A DNA stretch of 64,000 nucleotides, from positions 211,469-275,468 of the forward strand of contig CAUYUJ010008546.1 in NCBI GenBank assembly GCA_963575745.1, in the 5' to 3' direction. Under the pieces are notes generated by a model. It saw only the letters and a program-made list of their open reading frames with translations. It ran no database searches and was not told the DNA's origin. The number at the start of each line of letters is the position of its first letter. Within the stretch, counting starts at the first letter, position 1. Source of the DNA: Prorocentrum cordatum (taxonomy: Eukaryota > Sar > Dinophyceae > Prorocentrales > Prorocentraceae). Below, in pieces: positions 1 to 11,700 of the stretch. Both the position numbers and the translations under genes were made by a program.

Positions 1-61
1 TCATCCCCCTCCCCATGCTCTCTTCGTCCGGATGTTCAGTTGCCCTGGCTTGGGCAATCAG

Positions 62-187
62 TGGTCCTCCTCCCCCCCTCCTCCTCCCCCTCCTCCTCCT
101 CCTCCTCCTCCTCCTCCTCCTCCTCCTCCTCCTCCTCCTCCTCCTCCTCCTCCTTGTCTTCCTCCTCCTCCTCCTCCTCCTCCTCCC
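62..187. repeat. CCT/TCC trinucleotide microsatellite
   Basis: Almost uninterrupted (CCT)n on the plus strand, broken near 153-160. The long open frames across it (poly-Pro, poly-Ser, poly-Leu, and poly-Gly/Glu on the other strand) are products of the repeat and not genes. Confidence 0.97.
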
Positions 188-3100
188 TCATCTCCCCCTC
201 CCCCCAGTTTTTTCTCCCAACCGCTCGTCCGCTTGCTGCTGCTGCCGCTCCTCCGCCTCCCTCTCTCGTCCTTCTCTTGGGGAGGGGGGCTAGCTGCCAA
301 AGTGCCGCAGCGGCGGCATCTTTCTTGCGAGTTGAGTGAAGAACGTGCGCGTTAATACTGTCAATGCCTATCACTGGTTGAGAAGGAGTTTTAAATTATT
401 TACGACTGAAGTCATAAACTCAAAGGGCCTTCATCGGAGTTGTTGCGACGTTCTGGAATCATAGAGGTCATCTTTCCTGTTCCGAAGAACGTGCGCGTGA
501 AGATCCGCGGGGTGGGTTTCACCACCTGTTCTGGACGCGGATGTTCGCACGGGTGCCGTCACTGGCCCACGCACGCGCGAGTTTTCTCACTGCTTTTGCT
601 TCTGGTCTTCCCCCGCCCCTCCTCCTCTCCTCCTCGCCTGTGTTATTGTACGCACGGGCTCGTCGATTCGGCAGTTCAGCGGCCGTCATGCTGTCATCAA
701 CTCACGCTGTGGCGCAGCTTCGCTGCGGTGTCATGCAGTGGTGGCGTTGGAGGTGATCGATTGCTTTGCGGAGGGGGAAACAACAACTTCTGGACGCGGA
801 TGTTCGGGAATGTCACAATGCTGCGGGGGCCATGGGAGGCAATGTGTGTATAATGCTCGGGACGCCTGCCAAGTATTTGCGTGGTGTGCTCAGCCGAGAC
901 ATAGTATGCGGCCTGGCGTTGCCGGGAGATGCTGCCGGAGAAACGCTGTAGCCGTGTGGTGTACACGTGAGGCTTGTGAGCATGGTAATTTTCCAACCCA
1001 AGTTTGTCACTAATCAACACTCTCGACCGACCACTGCATCCGACGGAGCACCTGTTTCTGAATAAAATCAATACTCTCTCACACTATCCGAAGGGCGTGG
1101 GTAGGGTGACGGTGGCGGGATACACCTGTCGGCGCATGCTCTGGTGTTCGCGCCGTGCTGGCAGTGAAGGTAATTGTGATGCCCGCACTAACGTGTCGGA
1201 GTCTGCGTCGTAGCTGGCATCGTCGTGGAGAACGAGTTTCCAGCGGACAGGCTGGGACTCCCAAAATCACGATCGCCACCATCACGACCACTGATCCACC
1301 ATCAGCTCCGTGGGCCAAGACGGGCGGCAAGACGGTGAGCGGCCTCGACTCGCGCACGTGCAGCCTTGTGCATGGTTGTGGGGTCCTGGCGCGGATCTCC
1401 AGGGTTGGCATGCGCTCTGCGCCTCGCGTCGCAGGGCCCGACCAGGAAAGGCCGACCGATCTGCAGCGTCCCCGAAGCGGGCGCGCGCCTCTCCGGCAAC
1501 CTGGGCGGCACCCGTTACCATGCCCCGCGGTGCCCTTCCCGCGGGGCCCTTCCCTGACTGGGACCCCTCCCTACCCCTCCCGCGGGACCCTTCCCTGCTC
1601 ATGCCCCCTCCCCCGTCGGAGTTTGTTGGAGCCGCCCGGCCCACGGTCTGTGCACGCCCTGGCCTCCCCCGCCCCCCTGCTTGGCAGGGTTCGGGCATTG
1701 GGCAGGCATCGCGGTGCGCACCCTGCCGAAACCACAGCACCTGACCCTCCAGTGTGTTTGTGGGGGTCCTTTTGCGATCACCGGCTGGAAGCTGGTTTGC
1801 GCACGCACTAGCTCGTCGCTCTCCTTTTCTCTCTCCCTCTATCTCCATTCGTCCTTCCCCTGCCTCTTTCCTCTCTGAGAGGGCGGTTGATGGCTGTGTG
1901 GTGTGGTTAGCTTCTCTGCCCATCGCCGTGTTGTCGTTGTGGCAGCGTTCGCGGTTTGACGCCTCCATGGCTCAGGTCGGAGGCAAAACCGTGTCGCCAG
2001 CCCAACAGGTTTCCCTCGCTCTTCCTTCCCCTCATCCTTCTCCTCCTACTTATCCTGCTTTCCTCCTCCTCCTCCTCCTCTTCCGTCTTCTCCTAAATTG
2101 CGTCGAACAGTGTTACGGGCAGCGCGCTTGAACAGAGTTGGTTATGTGGAGGACTGGTACCACAGCATTGATCAGTCGCGCGGCAGTCGCCGATTGTTTG
2201 GAGAGTTTTATAGCCCAGAGGGCTGTTTAAGGGGCCCACTGTTGCCGCGCCTGCACTGCTTGCGAGAAGCAAAGGTAGCTCGGCGCATGCTCTGATTACG
2301 CTCCAACCTGGGCGCCAAGTAGAGCTGCTTCTCGCCCTCGATGACTGGGTACACTGTTTGGGGGAAAACCTCGGCTACGAGCTTTGTCCCTGCTGGGAGG
2401 GCCCAAATCAAGTTTAGGCTACGGGGCGCAATATACCGATGGCCGCAGTGTCGTATCGTGTATACGTTGCATTTGCACCGCGTGCGATGGGACAGACAGG
2501 AACTTCGAAAGGGCGGTGCTCTGCAAGAGCTTCGATTTTGTACGCTCGGCTGGTGTGCCGTTGTCTTGGGACATTCCCTCACAGTGCTCTTTGAACCTCG
2601 AGGTGGCGCCCATCTAGGGTCGGCTGATTTTCAAGCCGCAAGCCATATGTTCAATCATTGTACCAGATCTGGGATTAGGCAAGATACGCAATGGCCTGGC
2701 CTGGTTCTCCATGGGTAACGAGCCGGCACGTTTTGAAGAGCACATGGTCGATCATACGCCAGCTTCTTGAGCCAGTGGGCCTTTCCAAGGCAGTGGCCTG
2801 GACAAGCGAGGTGGCAACACGAAGAGTGCTGCGAATCTAGTGATTGCGATGTTGGTGACGTTGAAGGAACTGCAAGCCACGGAGCGCACTGAGGAAGGCA
2901 ATATTTTCCACAGGCGCGGCCGGATTTCCTGCCATGGCCGATCCTGCAGCGCGAGAAACAAGAAATCATTACATATGCATGTGCCAGGCTTGTGGGGTCG
3001 GGACTGGCGATCTAGCCCATCCTCGCTCTCCTGAGCCTGTAGTTATATGCCGTCATCGCTGTCGGGTGCAGGCTCGAGGCCCGCTGAAATATGGCACGAG

Positions 3101-4540
3101 GAGGCCAGACGCTATAATGACATTTAGACAGAAGGTATATGGAGATGCCTCAGGGAGCGTAGGATGATCTAGTCTCGCGGGCCTGAGCCTGCTAGGGTAC
3201 CAAATCCAAACCCAACCATGCTGAGGCACGGGAGCAAAAAGGCACTTATTGGCGTCGGGTGGGCGGAGACCGAGAAAGAGACAAGAGGGGGAGGCGCGGA
3301 GGATAACATGTTAGACGCCAGGCAGGGTCCATCTCGATCCGACCAGTCCGATTTTACGTCGGCTCTGGTCAGCTTGATCCGATTCGATTCGGGTGTTCCG
3401 ACGATCCGATGCCGCCCGACGCTTCAATGGAGCTGGTGTACATGCTGGCGCGGCCGATCCGATTCGACTTCGACTCTGTGCCGATGCAGCCAGATGCGAC
3501 TCACATGCCAATGCGATCCGTTTTCCCGATTCGATGCTGGTTGATCCTGCCCTCCCCACTCACTCCCTCCTCCACCCATCCTCCCTCCCTCCTCTCTCCC
3601 TCCCTCCGCCTCCATCCTCCCTCTTCCGCTATTCCTCTGTCGCTCCGTGACGCCCCAAACAATCACAACTTCTCTTTCGGTCTGCCCACATCTGGTATGC
3701 TGCGGTGTTTTTTTTCCAGCGGGGAGGAGGAAGATTCCTCCCTCTTCTGCCCTGTCTCCTCTTCTCTCTCCTCCTCTCCTCCTCCCCCCCTCCGTACCCC
3801 ATGCATCCGACGATGCGTTTTTTATTTTTCTCAGTGCGCGGCCCCACGAGCCCGACCCCTTCCCTGGGTTGCTTTTCGTCCCAGATAAATGTTTGATGGT
3901 GCCGTTGCCCAGGACGTGGCCTGGAGGCCGACATCGAGAAACACGCCCAGATTGAACAAGCAATATCTTTGCAGATCTGGGAACAGTAATAGGAATACGG
4001 TTCTCCCTTCTCCCATGAGTCTGTGTTGAAGATGTCCCGCTCGTTCCGCAATTTTTTTCACAGGATTACATGATTTGTTAATTCCGATGTTTGTTTCCAA
4101 TCATCGCGTTTTCAGTTTCTCGGAATGGTGTTCCCGCTGCAGCGTTGGCCTCATTCACTGGTCGATTCTTTGCTCCCGTCGTTCAGAGTGGCGCTCTCGC
4201 AACAGCGCGGGCGTTTTTTCTGGATCCGAGTGCCTCCACATCGTTGTCGTCCTGTTGCTTTCCCCATTCACTGCCTACCCCTGGTCATCATGCTCCTTCC
4301 GCTTCTCCCACGTCTGCTCCTATTGCCGCTGCGGTTCCCCCTCGTCCTCCTCTTTCCTCAGCCTCTCCTTCCTCCGGCTCGTCCTCCTGCTCATTCGCCA
4401 CCTCCACCAATGTCTTTTCCTCAACTATCATGTGGTGTTGGATACTCGTTTTGAAGAGACAGCGCCCCGCGTCCTCACCCATCCTCTCCTCTCCGCCTTC
4501 CTCCCTGCTCCCATCTCTGCCTCTGCTCTCCGCATGTCCC
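188..4540. other. No recognisable gene; pyrimidine-rich noncoding DNA
   Basis: I recognise no protein family on either strand. Short CT/CCT-rich tracts lie at 2010-2090 and 3545-3800. A degenerate CGATCCGATTCG motif recurs between 3330 and 3480. Open frames are short and show no conserved motif. Unidentified short exons of a split gene cannot be excluded. Confidence 0.5.
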
Positions 4541-4544
4541 CATC

Positions 4545-4825
4545 ACTATCATTATCGTCAGCGTCATCGCCATCAGCATCACCATCTTCATCACCATTAT
4601 CATCGGCATCACCATCATCAGCATCATCACCACCATCACCATCATCCGCACCATCAGCATCATCATTACCGGCACTGGCACCAGCACCACTACCATCATC
4701 ATCATCAGCAGCATCATCATCAGCTTCAGCTTCATCACCATCAGCATCGTCATCGACGTCGGCATCATTATCGTTGTCGGCATCATCAACAGCATCATCA
4801 TCACCTCCACCACCACCATCACCAC

Positions 4826-4873
<48 letters not shown>

Positions 4874-5405
4874 TGTCATCATCACCATCATCATCAGCAT
4901 AGTCACCATCATCACTACCAACTAAAACACCATCATCACCATAACCATCATCCTCATCATCATAACTACCATCAGTACAATGGTCAGCATCATTACCACC
5001 ATCAGCATCATCATCACCAGCATCACCACCACTATCATCACCATGAGCACCGTCATCATATTTGTTACCACCACTATCATCTTGATCTGCGTCACCATCG
5101 TCACCATAATTATCATTACCACGCACATTATTATTATCACCACCGCCACCATCAGCTTCATTAGCATCAGCGTCATCATCACCACCAACATCATCATCAT
5201 CATCATCATCATCATTTACGATCATCATCACCATCATCAGTATCGTCGTCATCGACGTCGTCATCATCACCATCATCAGCATCATTCGTATCGTATCGTC
5301 ACCATCGCCCTCATCATCACCACCATCATTATCAGCAACAGTATCGGCACCATCATCACCACCACACCACCGTTTCTCCATCGTCGACATCGTCATCTTC
5401 GTCAC
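4545..5405. repeat. CAT/CAC compound trinucleotide microsatellite
   Basis: An 860-bp tract of CATCAT and CACCAT units, purest at 4815-4875, with interruptions such as CGT and CAG. It gives long poly-His frames on the plus strand and poly-Asp/Met frames on the minus strand. I treat these as noncoding because period-3 purity explains the open frames in several registers at once. Confidence 0.95.
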
Positions 5406-5499
5406 CATTGGCACACACCCTAATACGGTTCGTGGCTTTACATGGAGCCCCACCAAAGACCACAAGATGGGAGGGGGTCGAATGATGCTCTTGCCAATT

Positions 5500-6425
5500 T
5501 CACCACACCCCTCACACGTTCTGTGGCCCCACAGGCTCCACCGAAGCCGCCCCCCGAAGGGGGGGGTCGCATATGCTTGTTAGCCGTTTTGGCACATCCC
5601 TCACACGCTTCGTGGTGCAACAGGGAGCTCTACCGAAGCCCCCAGGATGGGGGGTTTCGCACGCCATCCATGTTGGCACACCGCTCACATTTGCCGTGGC
5701 CAAGCAGGGAGCTCCACCGAAGCCCCAGGAAGGGGTTTCGCACGCGGCTGTTACCCAGTGTGGCACATCCCTCACACGTTTCATGGCCCCACCACAGGGA
5801 GCTCCACCGAAGCCCCCAGGAGGGCGGGGAGGGTCCCATGAGGTCCTTATTCATTTCGGCACACCCCTCACACGTCGTGGCTCCACAGAAAGCTCCTCCA
5901 CCGAAGCCCCAAGGAGGGGGGTTTCACATTCTTTGTATCGCAGCTCGGCATGGGTAATCCGCGCGGGCGCTGCAGTAGTCGGGGGCGCTGGCTATTCAGC
6001 TGCCCTGGTGTAAGAGAAGAGGCGCAGAAAGACATGGCGGCCGCGGAGACAGCAGGGATGAGGGAGGGCAGAGGAGGGGCCACATGTGTTTGTTCTCCAT
6101 TTTGGCAGACCCCTCACACGTCTCGTGGCTTAGCAGGGAGCTTTACCGAAGCCCCCAGGAGGGGGTGTCACATGCGGTTTTTACCCATGTCGGAACACCT
6201 CTCACACATTTCGTGCCACCATGAGGAGCCCCATCACAGCTTTCAGGCGGGGAGGGGGGGGGCGCATGCAGTTCCTGACACACTTCGGCACGCTCGTCGC
6301 ACACTTCGTGGAACTACAGGGAGCTCCGCCGCAGTGGCATGGCCCGCATGTGTCCACGCGCCCATGTCGGCACATCCGTCACACGCCTCGTGGCCCCATA
6401 CCGAGCTCCACCGAAAGCGGTACCC
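5500..6425. repeat. Degenerate tandem repeat, unit 84-100 bp
   Basis: The core ACCGAAGCC recurs at 5540, 5632, 5716, 5816, 5900 and 6145, and as ACCGAAAGC at 6410. Each unit carries a CCCTCACACGT-like block, a GGGAGCTC block and a purine-rich AGGAGGGGGG block. A non-repeat insertion lies at about 5945-6090. No protein is recognisable. Confidence 0.9.
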
Positions 6426-7005
6426 ACAACGAGGTATTCATAGCTGCACATGGTTTGGTCTTTGGCCAGGACCTTGTTGTTTGGAGTTGCAGGTCCGCTA
6501 TGACATGCGTCCGCGGAGAGAGCAACCACCAGCGCAATGGGAAGGGATGGGTTGACAAGGATAAACCCAACATAAATCTCAAGAAAAAACTTCAATTTTC
6601 ATCGACTCCAGTTTTTTCCTCGGAAAGTCAGGAATCTGGACTGGATCCCGAGCGTCCACTTGGAATATTCCTTTTTCGCAGAAGCGCGGTAGTTTTGGAC
6701 CTAAACTATTGTTTAAGACGCAGCTTCGAGTGAAGTGCAATATCTTAGCTTAAATCGTTTTCAACTAGATGCAGGTGTGTAGAATGTCAGATGTGGAGCG
6801 GGCGCAACTATCCCCCCTCCCTCCCTCCCTCATTCCCTCCCTCCCCCTCCCTGCAGCGAGCCCTCGCCGTTCCAGCCCCCTGCTGGGCCGTGGGATGGCC
6901 GCCGCCCCCGCGCCGCCGCCGCCCCGCCGGTGGGGCCCGCGGCTGCACGGAGACCCCCTGTGACAGGAGCGCTTCGGGGGGGTGGGGCTCAAGCCTTAAC
7001 AGAGG
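6426..7005. other. No gene recognised
   Basis: Unique-looking sequence, including an AT-richer stretch at 6560-6770 and a CCTCCCT tract at 6815-6860. Open frames are short and unrecognised. Confidence 0.5.
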
Positions 7006-7401
7006 GCGCACACACACCACACACCACACACACACACCACCACACACATATACCACACACAGGCACACAGACACACACGCACACACAAACATACACACAG
7101 GCACACGCACACACACCCACACACCCACACACCACACACCCGCACCCGCACCCGCACACGCACACGCACACGCACACACATACCACACACAAATACACAC
7201 AGGCACACGCACACGCACACACACACACCCACACACCCACACACACACACGCACACGCACACACACGCACACGCACCCGCACCCGCACGCGCACGCACAC
7301 GCACACGCACACGCACACGCACACGCACACGCACACGCACCACCACACACACACACGCACACACACGCACACGCACACGCACGCACACACACACACACAC
7401 G

Positions 7402-7432
<31 letters not shown>

Positions 7433-7735
7433 ATGCACACGTACACGCGCACACACACAGGCACACACACACATACACGCGCGCGCACACACACACACGC
7501 ACGTGCGCACGCACACGCACACGCACGCGCACACGCACACGCACACTCAGGCGCACACGCACACGCAGGCACACAGAAACACACACGCACACGCAACCGC
7601 ATACACACACACACGAGCACACGCGCACGCACGCACGCGCGCACTCGCGCGCACACGCGCACACGCGCACACGCGCACACGCGCACACGCGCACACGCGC
7701 ACACGGGCACACGCGCACACGCAAACGCGCACACG

Positions 7736-7766
<31 letters not shown>

Positions 7767-8160
7767 GCACACGCGCACACGCGCACACGCGCACACGCGC
7801 ACACGCGCACACGCGCACACGGGCACACGCGCACACGGGCACCCGCGCACCCGCGCACCCGCGCACACGCGCACGCGAGCACACGCGCACACGCGCACAC
7901 GCGCACACGCGCACACGCGCACACGCGCACACGCGCACACGCGCACACGCGCCCACGCGCCCACGCGCACACGCGCACACGCGCCCACGCGCACACGCGC
8001 ACACGCGCACACGCGCGCACCCGCGCACACGCGCACACGCGCACATGCGCACACGCGCACACGCGAATTTGCGCACGACCCCCACGCCAATCACGCACAC
8101 GCCCACGCGCACACGCGCACACGCGAGTGCGCGGTCGACCCCCACGCCAATCACGCACAC
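7006..8160. repeat. CA / CACACGCG dinucleotide-derived microsatellite
   Basis: It begins as (CA)n with ACC interruptions, then becomes CACACGCG and GCGCACAC units from about 7620. Long Thr-His and Val-Cys open frames on the two strands are repeat artefacts. Confidence 0.97.
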
Positions 8161-8905
8161 GCCCACGCCCCACGCCCCACGCGCCACGACCCACGCCCCA
8201 CGCCCCACGCCCCACGCGCCACGACCCACGCCCCACGCCCCACGCCCAACGCTCAACGCGCCACGCCCCACTCGCCACGCCCCACGCCCCACGCCCCCGC
8301 CCAACGACCCGCGCCCCACGCGCCACGCCCCACGCCCCACGCCCCACTTCCCACGCATCACGCTCCGCACGCCACACGCCACACGCCACACGCCACACGC
8401 CCCACGCCACACGCCACATGCCACACGCCTCACGCCCCACGCCCCACGCCCCACGCGCCACGACCCACGCCCCACGCCCCACCCGACGCCCCACGCCCCA
8501 CGCCCCACGCCGCACGCGCCACGACCCACGCCCCACGCCCAACGACCCGCGCCCCACGCGCCACGCCCCACGCCCCACGCATTATGCTCCACACGCCACA
8601 CGCCGGACGCTACACGCCACCCGCCACACGCCCGACGTCACACGCCACACGCCACACGCCATACGCCACACGCCACACGCCACACGCCACACGCCACACG
8701 CCATCCGCCACACGCCACACGCCATCCGCCACACGCCACACGCCACACGCCACACGCCACACACAGCACAAAGCACACAGGAAACAGCACACAACACAAA
8801 GCACAAAGCACACAGGACACAGCACACAACACACAGCACACAACACACAACACGCAACACACGTCACAACCCACAACACGCACAACACACACACAACACG
8901 CACTT
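8161..8905. repeat. CCACGCCCCA / CCACACG minisatellite grading into ACACAGCACA
   Basis: About 10-bp CCCCACGCCC units up to 8580, then 9-10-bp CGCCACACGC units to 8760, then a CACAACACA-type tract to about 8900. It looks like one array whose unit was gradually substituted from the neighbouring CA tract. Confidence 0.93.
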
Positions 8906-9845
8906 TTTGTCAGTCGCGGCCTCACGCGCAGGGTCGAGGCGGAGCAAGTCAAGTCAGGTAAGCGGAACCCGCGCGCGCCGGCCGCAGAAGAAACCGCACC
9001 ATGTGCTATGGGGCGTGGGTGAGGGCGAGCCGACAACAGGCCGGGGAGGAGCCCTCGCGGCGAGTTCCTACACGACCTCAAGGACGATGAGCGCGTGGTG
9101 CGTGGGTCACAGTCGAAGAACAGGCACACTCGACACTCACGAACACTTGTGGGTTGTGAGTGAGCATGTGACACAAGAAGCAGACCAATAGCACGGGACG
9201 GGGGGCAACCATGCAGCATCTTCGCACTGCTGCGTACTTCTCTCTCTTCCATAGTTTCTCTGCTGCTCGTCGAGATGGGGGAGGGGGGTTCAGAGAGCAA
9301 AGAGATACTGAAACGTACGCCCCTTGGGAGAGTCAACTCTCCGAGCACCCGAGGACCCCGTCTGCACACAGCGGGCGGAGGCCGAGCCCATGTGTCGACT
9401 CCCCCCGGGGCCGCGGGGCCCTTCCAGGGCACTGCGGAGGGCACTGTCGCGCTGCCCCTGCGACGGCGGCCTGGGCGGCTGCCCGACGGTCCCTGACCCC
9501 GGCGCGCGCGAGAGCGCGCCTCGCTCTCCCCCTGGATGGCCGCCCGACGGTTCCGAAACCCGGCGCGCGCGCGAGAGAGTCGAGCGCGCCTCGCCCTCCC
9601 CTGTTGAGGGGTGAAGGGGAGGAGGGGTCCGTCGCAGGCGATGTCTCGCCCCTGCGGTCGGGGGCCTTGGCCTAGCGTGTCGCGCCGCCGGATCTGGCCC
9701 ACCACGCTTCGGCGCCACACGCGATCCACTTCCCGAGCTTCTCCCGAGCCTCCCGCCCAGCGACGCGGACACGCTATCTGGTTGCAGGGGACGTTGTTGA
9801 AAACTTCCAACCGTAATCATCGAGTCCCTCCCGAACAAGAGGCCT
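8906..9845. other. No gene recognised; GC-rich
   Basis: GC-rich sequence. Two similar blocks containing GACGGTCCC/GACGGTTCC with CGGCGCGCGCGAGAG occur near 9485-9515 and 9545-9580, a short local duplication. I see no conserved protein motif. Confidence 0.45.
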
Positions 9846-10598
9846 CGAGGTGTGCCAGGAACCCCCCTGGCACAGCAAGGTGGCGCGCGTCACCGAGGAG
9901 GGCGTCCACGAGGGCAGGCGCGGCAGAGTGCGGGACGTCTGGCGAGTCCTGGGCACCGAGGACGAGCGCCGCCTGCGCGTCCTCGAGGTGGAGACCGCGG
10001 CGATCTTCAGATCGAGAGCGGCGAGGCTGGGAGGGTCACGGGCACTCGTCAGCTTCCGCCTGCCCCCGGCTGGGGTGGCGGAAGCAAGCGGAAGTTGGCG
10101 GAAACGGCGGAAACGACGGCGGAAGCGGCTGAAGTTGGCGGACAATTGGCAGAAGCAGGCGGAAGCAACACGAAGCGGAAGCAGGCGGAAGCTAACGAGT
10201 GTCTGCGAATCCCGAGCGCCACAGGCCACGATCGAACAGGACTACAAGTTCCCCAAGCCGCGCAAACTCGACTGGCGCCAGACCAAACAGGCTCGCGGCA
10301 CCGAGCTCGCCATGGAGTGCGCGATCATGAATTGCGAGCAGATCGTCAAAGGGCGACGCCCTCGAGCCGGGCACAGTGCGCGCGTTGCTGGGCGAGATCG
10401 AGGAGTGCGCGGGCGCCTCCGAAAACCGTTTGGCGGTCGAGCCCGCGGCGGCCGTCGCCTGGGCTCGAGTGGGCCAGGGCGAGGACGCGCCCGCCGCCCA
10501 GCAGCTCGAGGGGCAGAAACGCTGGGCCGAGAGGGTCGACGAGGCCCAGCGCGTGCTGGTCTGCCTGCACTCCGAGGCGCCTGCGCACTACACGTACC

Positions 10599-10720
10599 TC
10601 GAGGTCGGCGGTTGCTACAATTCCCCCCCCCCCAATGTGCCCCCAGTGTTCCGCTCCGTTTTGGAGCGAATCCTGGAGGCACCCTGGGCAGGGGGCACAT
10701 GTAGCAATTCCCGTCGAGGT
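10599..10720. repeat. Inverted-repeat insert, introner-like, flanked by TCGAGGT
   Basis: The direct repeat TCGAGGT occurs at 10599-10605 and 10714-10720. Between them lie nested inverted repeats: TTGCTACA (10612-10619) with TGTAGCAA (10700-10707), TGTGCCCCC (10636-10644) with GGGGGCACA (10691-10699), and CGCTCC (10652-10657) with GGAGCG (10663-10668). It separates two coding-like blocks. The structure resembles short non-autonomous DNA elements or introners, which are known to create introns in dinoflagellates and their relatives. Splicing is inferred only. Confidence 0.5.
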
Positions 10721-10829
10721 TTCGAGGATCGGAAGGGACGTCGCGGCGGAGTACCGCGACGCCTTCGATCAGCCGTCCGAGAACGCCAAGCCGGCCCAAA
10801 AAGGGCCACGTGCGAATTCACGCCTGCAC

Positions 10830-10920
10830 CCCGCGATTTCTGAAGGGGGGAGGTAGGGTTCACTTTGTTCGGGAGCGGCCAAACTAAGTGAACCCCGCCC
10901 TCCTCTTCGGAAATCGCGGG
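10830..10920. repeat. 91-bp near-perfect inverted repeat, introner-like
   Basis: The left arm begins CCCGCGATTTC at 10830 and the right arm ends GAAATCGCGGG at 10920. About 32 of the outer 36 positions pair, with a short central loop near 10870-10880. GC at 10822 and CAG at 10921-10923 could act as GC-AG splice sites, a donor class used in dinoflagellates. It lies between two coding-like blocks. Confidence 0.5.
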
Positions 10921-11444
10921 CAGGGCCCGAAAGCGGCCTCCCAAGACCGCCGCGACGACCCCCCGCTAGCTCGACGCCATTGGCCCTGGCGAGAGCTGCC
11001 CAGCACCGATCCGCGCAACGTGCCGAGCAGACGGTTGGAGCCGCGGCCCGTGGATGAGTCGCTGGATCGAGCGCGCCCTGCGCGAGATCCGAGGCGAGGG
11101 CCGCCAATCTCCCGCCTCGCTGAACACGATGTGCTTCCGCGGCGACGAGTGGGCCAACGAGCTCAATGGAGGCCAGCGACAACGACTTGGCGACGGCCAA
11201 GGCCAATGCCAAGGCCAAGGCCAATCACAAGTCCAGCACCTGCAAAGACCCCACGGCGGCCGAGCCGAAACGCGCCACCCTCGAGGAGGCAAGCTCCGCC
11301 GCCCAGCTTTGCGCCAAGTGTCTCCCATGCAAGGGCGGCTCCACAGGATGCCGCGCTTGCACGGGAAAGCGGTTCGAAGTCCAGCGCAAGAGAGGTTTCT
11401 CGGCCACATCGGCCAAGGACCTCTCTGGCGCTGGCAAAATGCAG

Positions 11445-11700
11445 GCGCGAGCCTCGAGGTCTATTGAGACAGCCTTGTGCCGAGCGCCTGCTGGCAAGTT
11501 GTATAGCCGCGAGCCTCGAGATCTCTCGAGTCAGCCTTGTGCCGAGCGCTCGCTGGCAAGTTGTATAGCCGCTAGCCTCGAGATCTATCGAGTCCGCCTT
11601 GCGCCGGGCGCTTGCTTGTAAGTCGCACAGCCACGGGCCTCGAGATCTCTCGAGTGAACCATGTGCCGGGCGCCCAGGATCACCATCATCATCGTCGTCG
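11445..11700. repeat. 62-bp tandem repeat, four units
   Basis: The motif GCCTCGAG/GCCTCGAGATCTCTCGAGT starts at 11451, 11513, 11575 and 11637, exactly 62 bp apart each time. Each unit also contains CCTTGTGCCGAGCGC or a close variant. The units differ by scattered substitutions without indels. Confidence 0.92.

Larger units (their letters stand above)
9850..11440 (+). pseudogene. Fragmented coding-like region of unknown function
   Basis: I do not recognise the product. Several plus-strand blocks read like protein. One at about 10230-10345 contains EQDYKFPKPRKLDWRQTKQ. One at about 10347-10605, one base out of register, is rich in Glu and Ala. One at 10735-10800 contains AAEYRDAFDQPSENAKP. One at 11054-11160 contains RWIERALREIRGEG. 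One at 11166-11440 has paired Cys motifs (CAKCLPC, CRAC) and many Lys. The blocks lie in different frames and are separated by two inverted-repeat inserts. This fits exons of a split gene or a decayed one. A GGCGGAA-rich minisatellite at 10070-10200 interrupts the first part. Confidence 0.35.

Noticed and set aside
4475-5465. Long His-rich and Asp-rich open frames
   Set aside because: They are the expected products of a CAT/CAC microsatellite in several registers and on both strands; no domain and no start context.
6791-9191. Very long Thr-His/Arg-Pro and Val-Cys open frames
   Set aside because: They follow the CA and CCACGC repeats exactly and change composition where the repeat unit changes.
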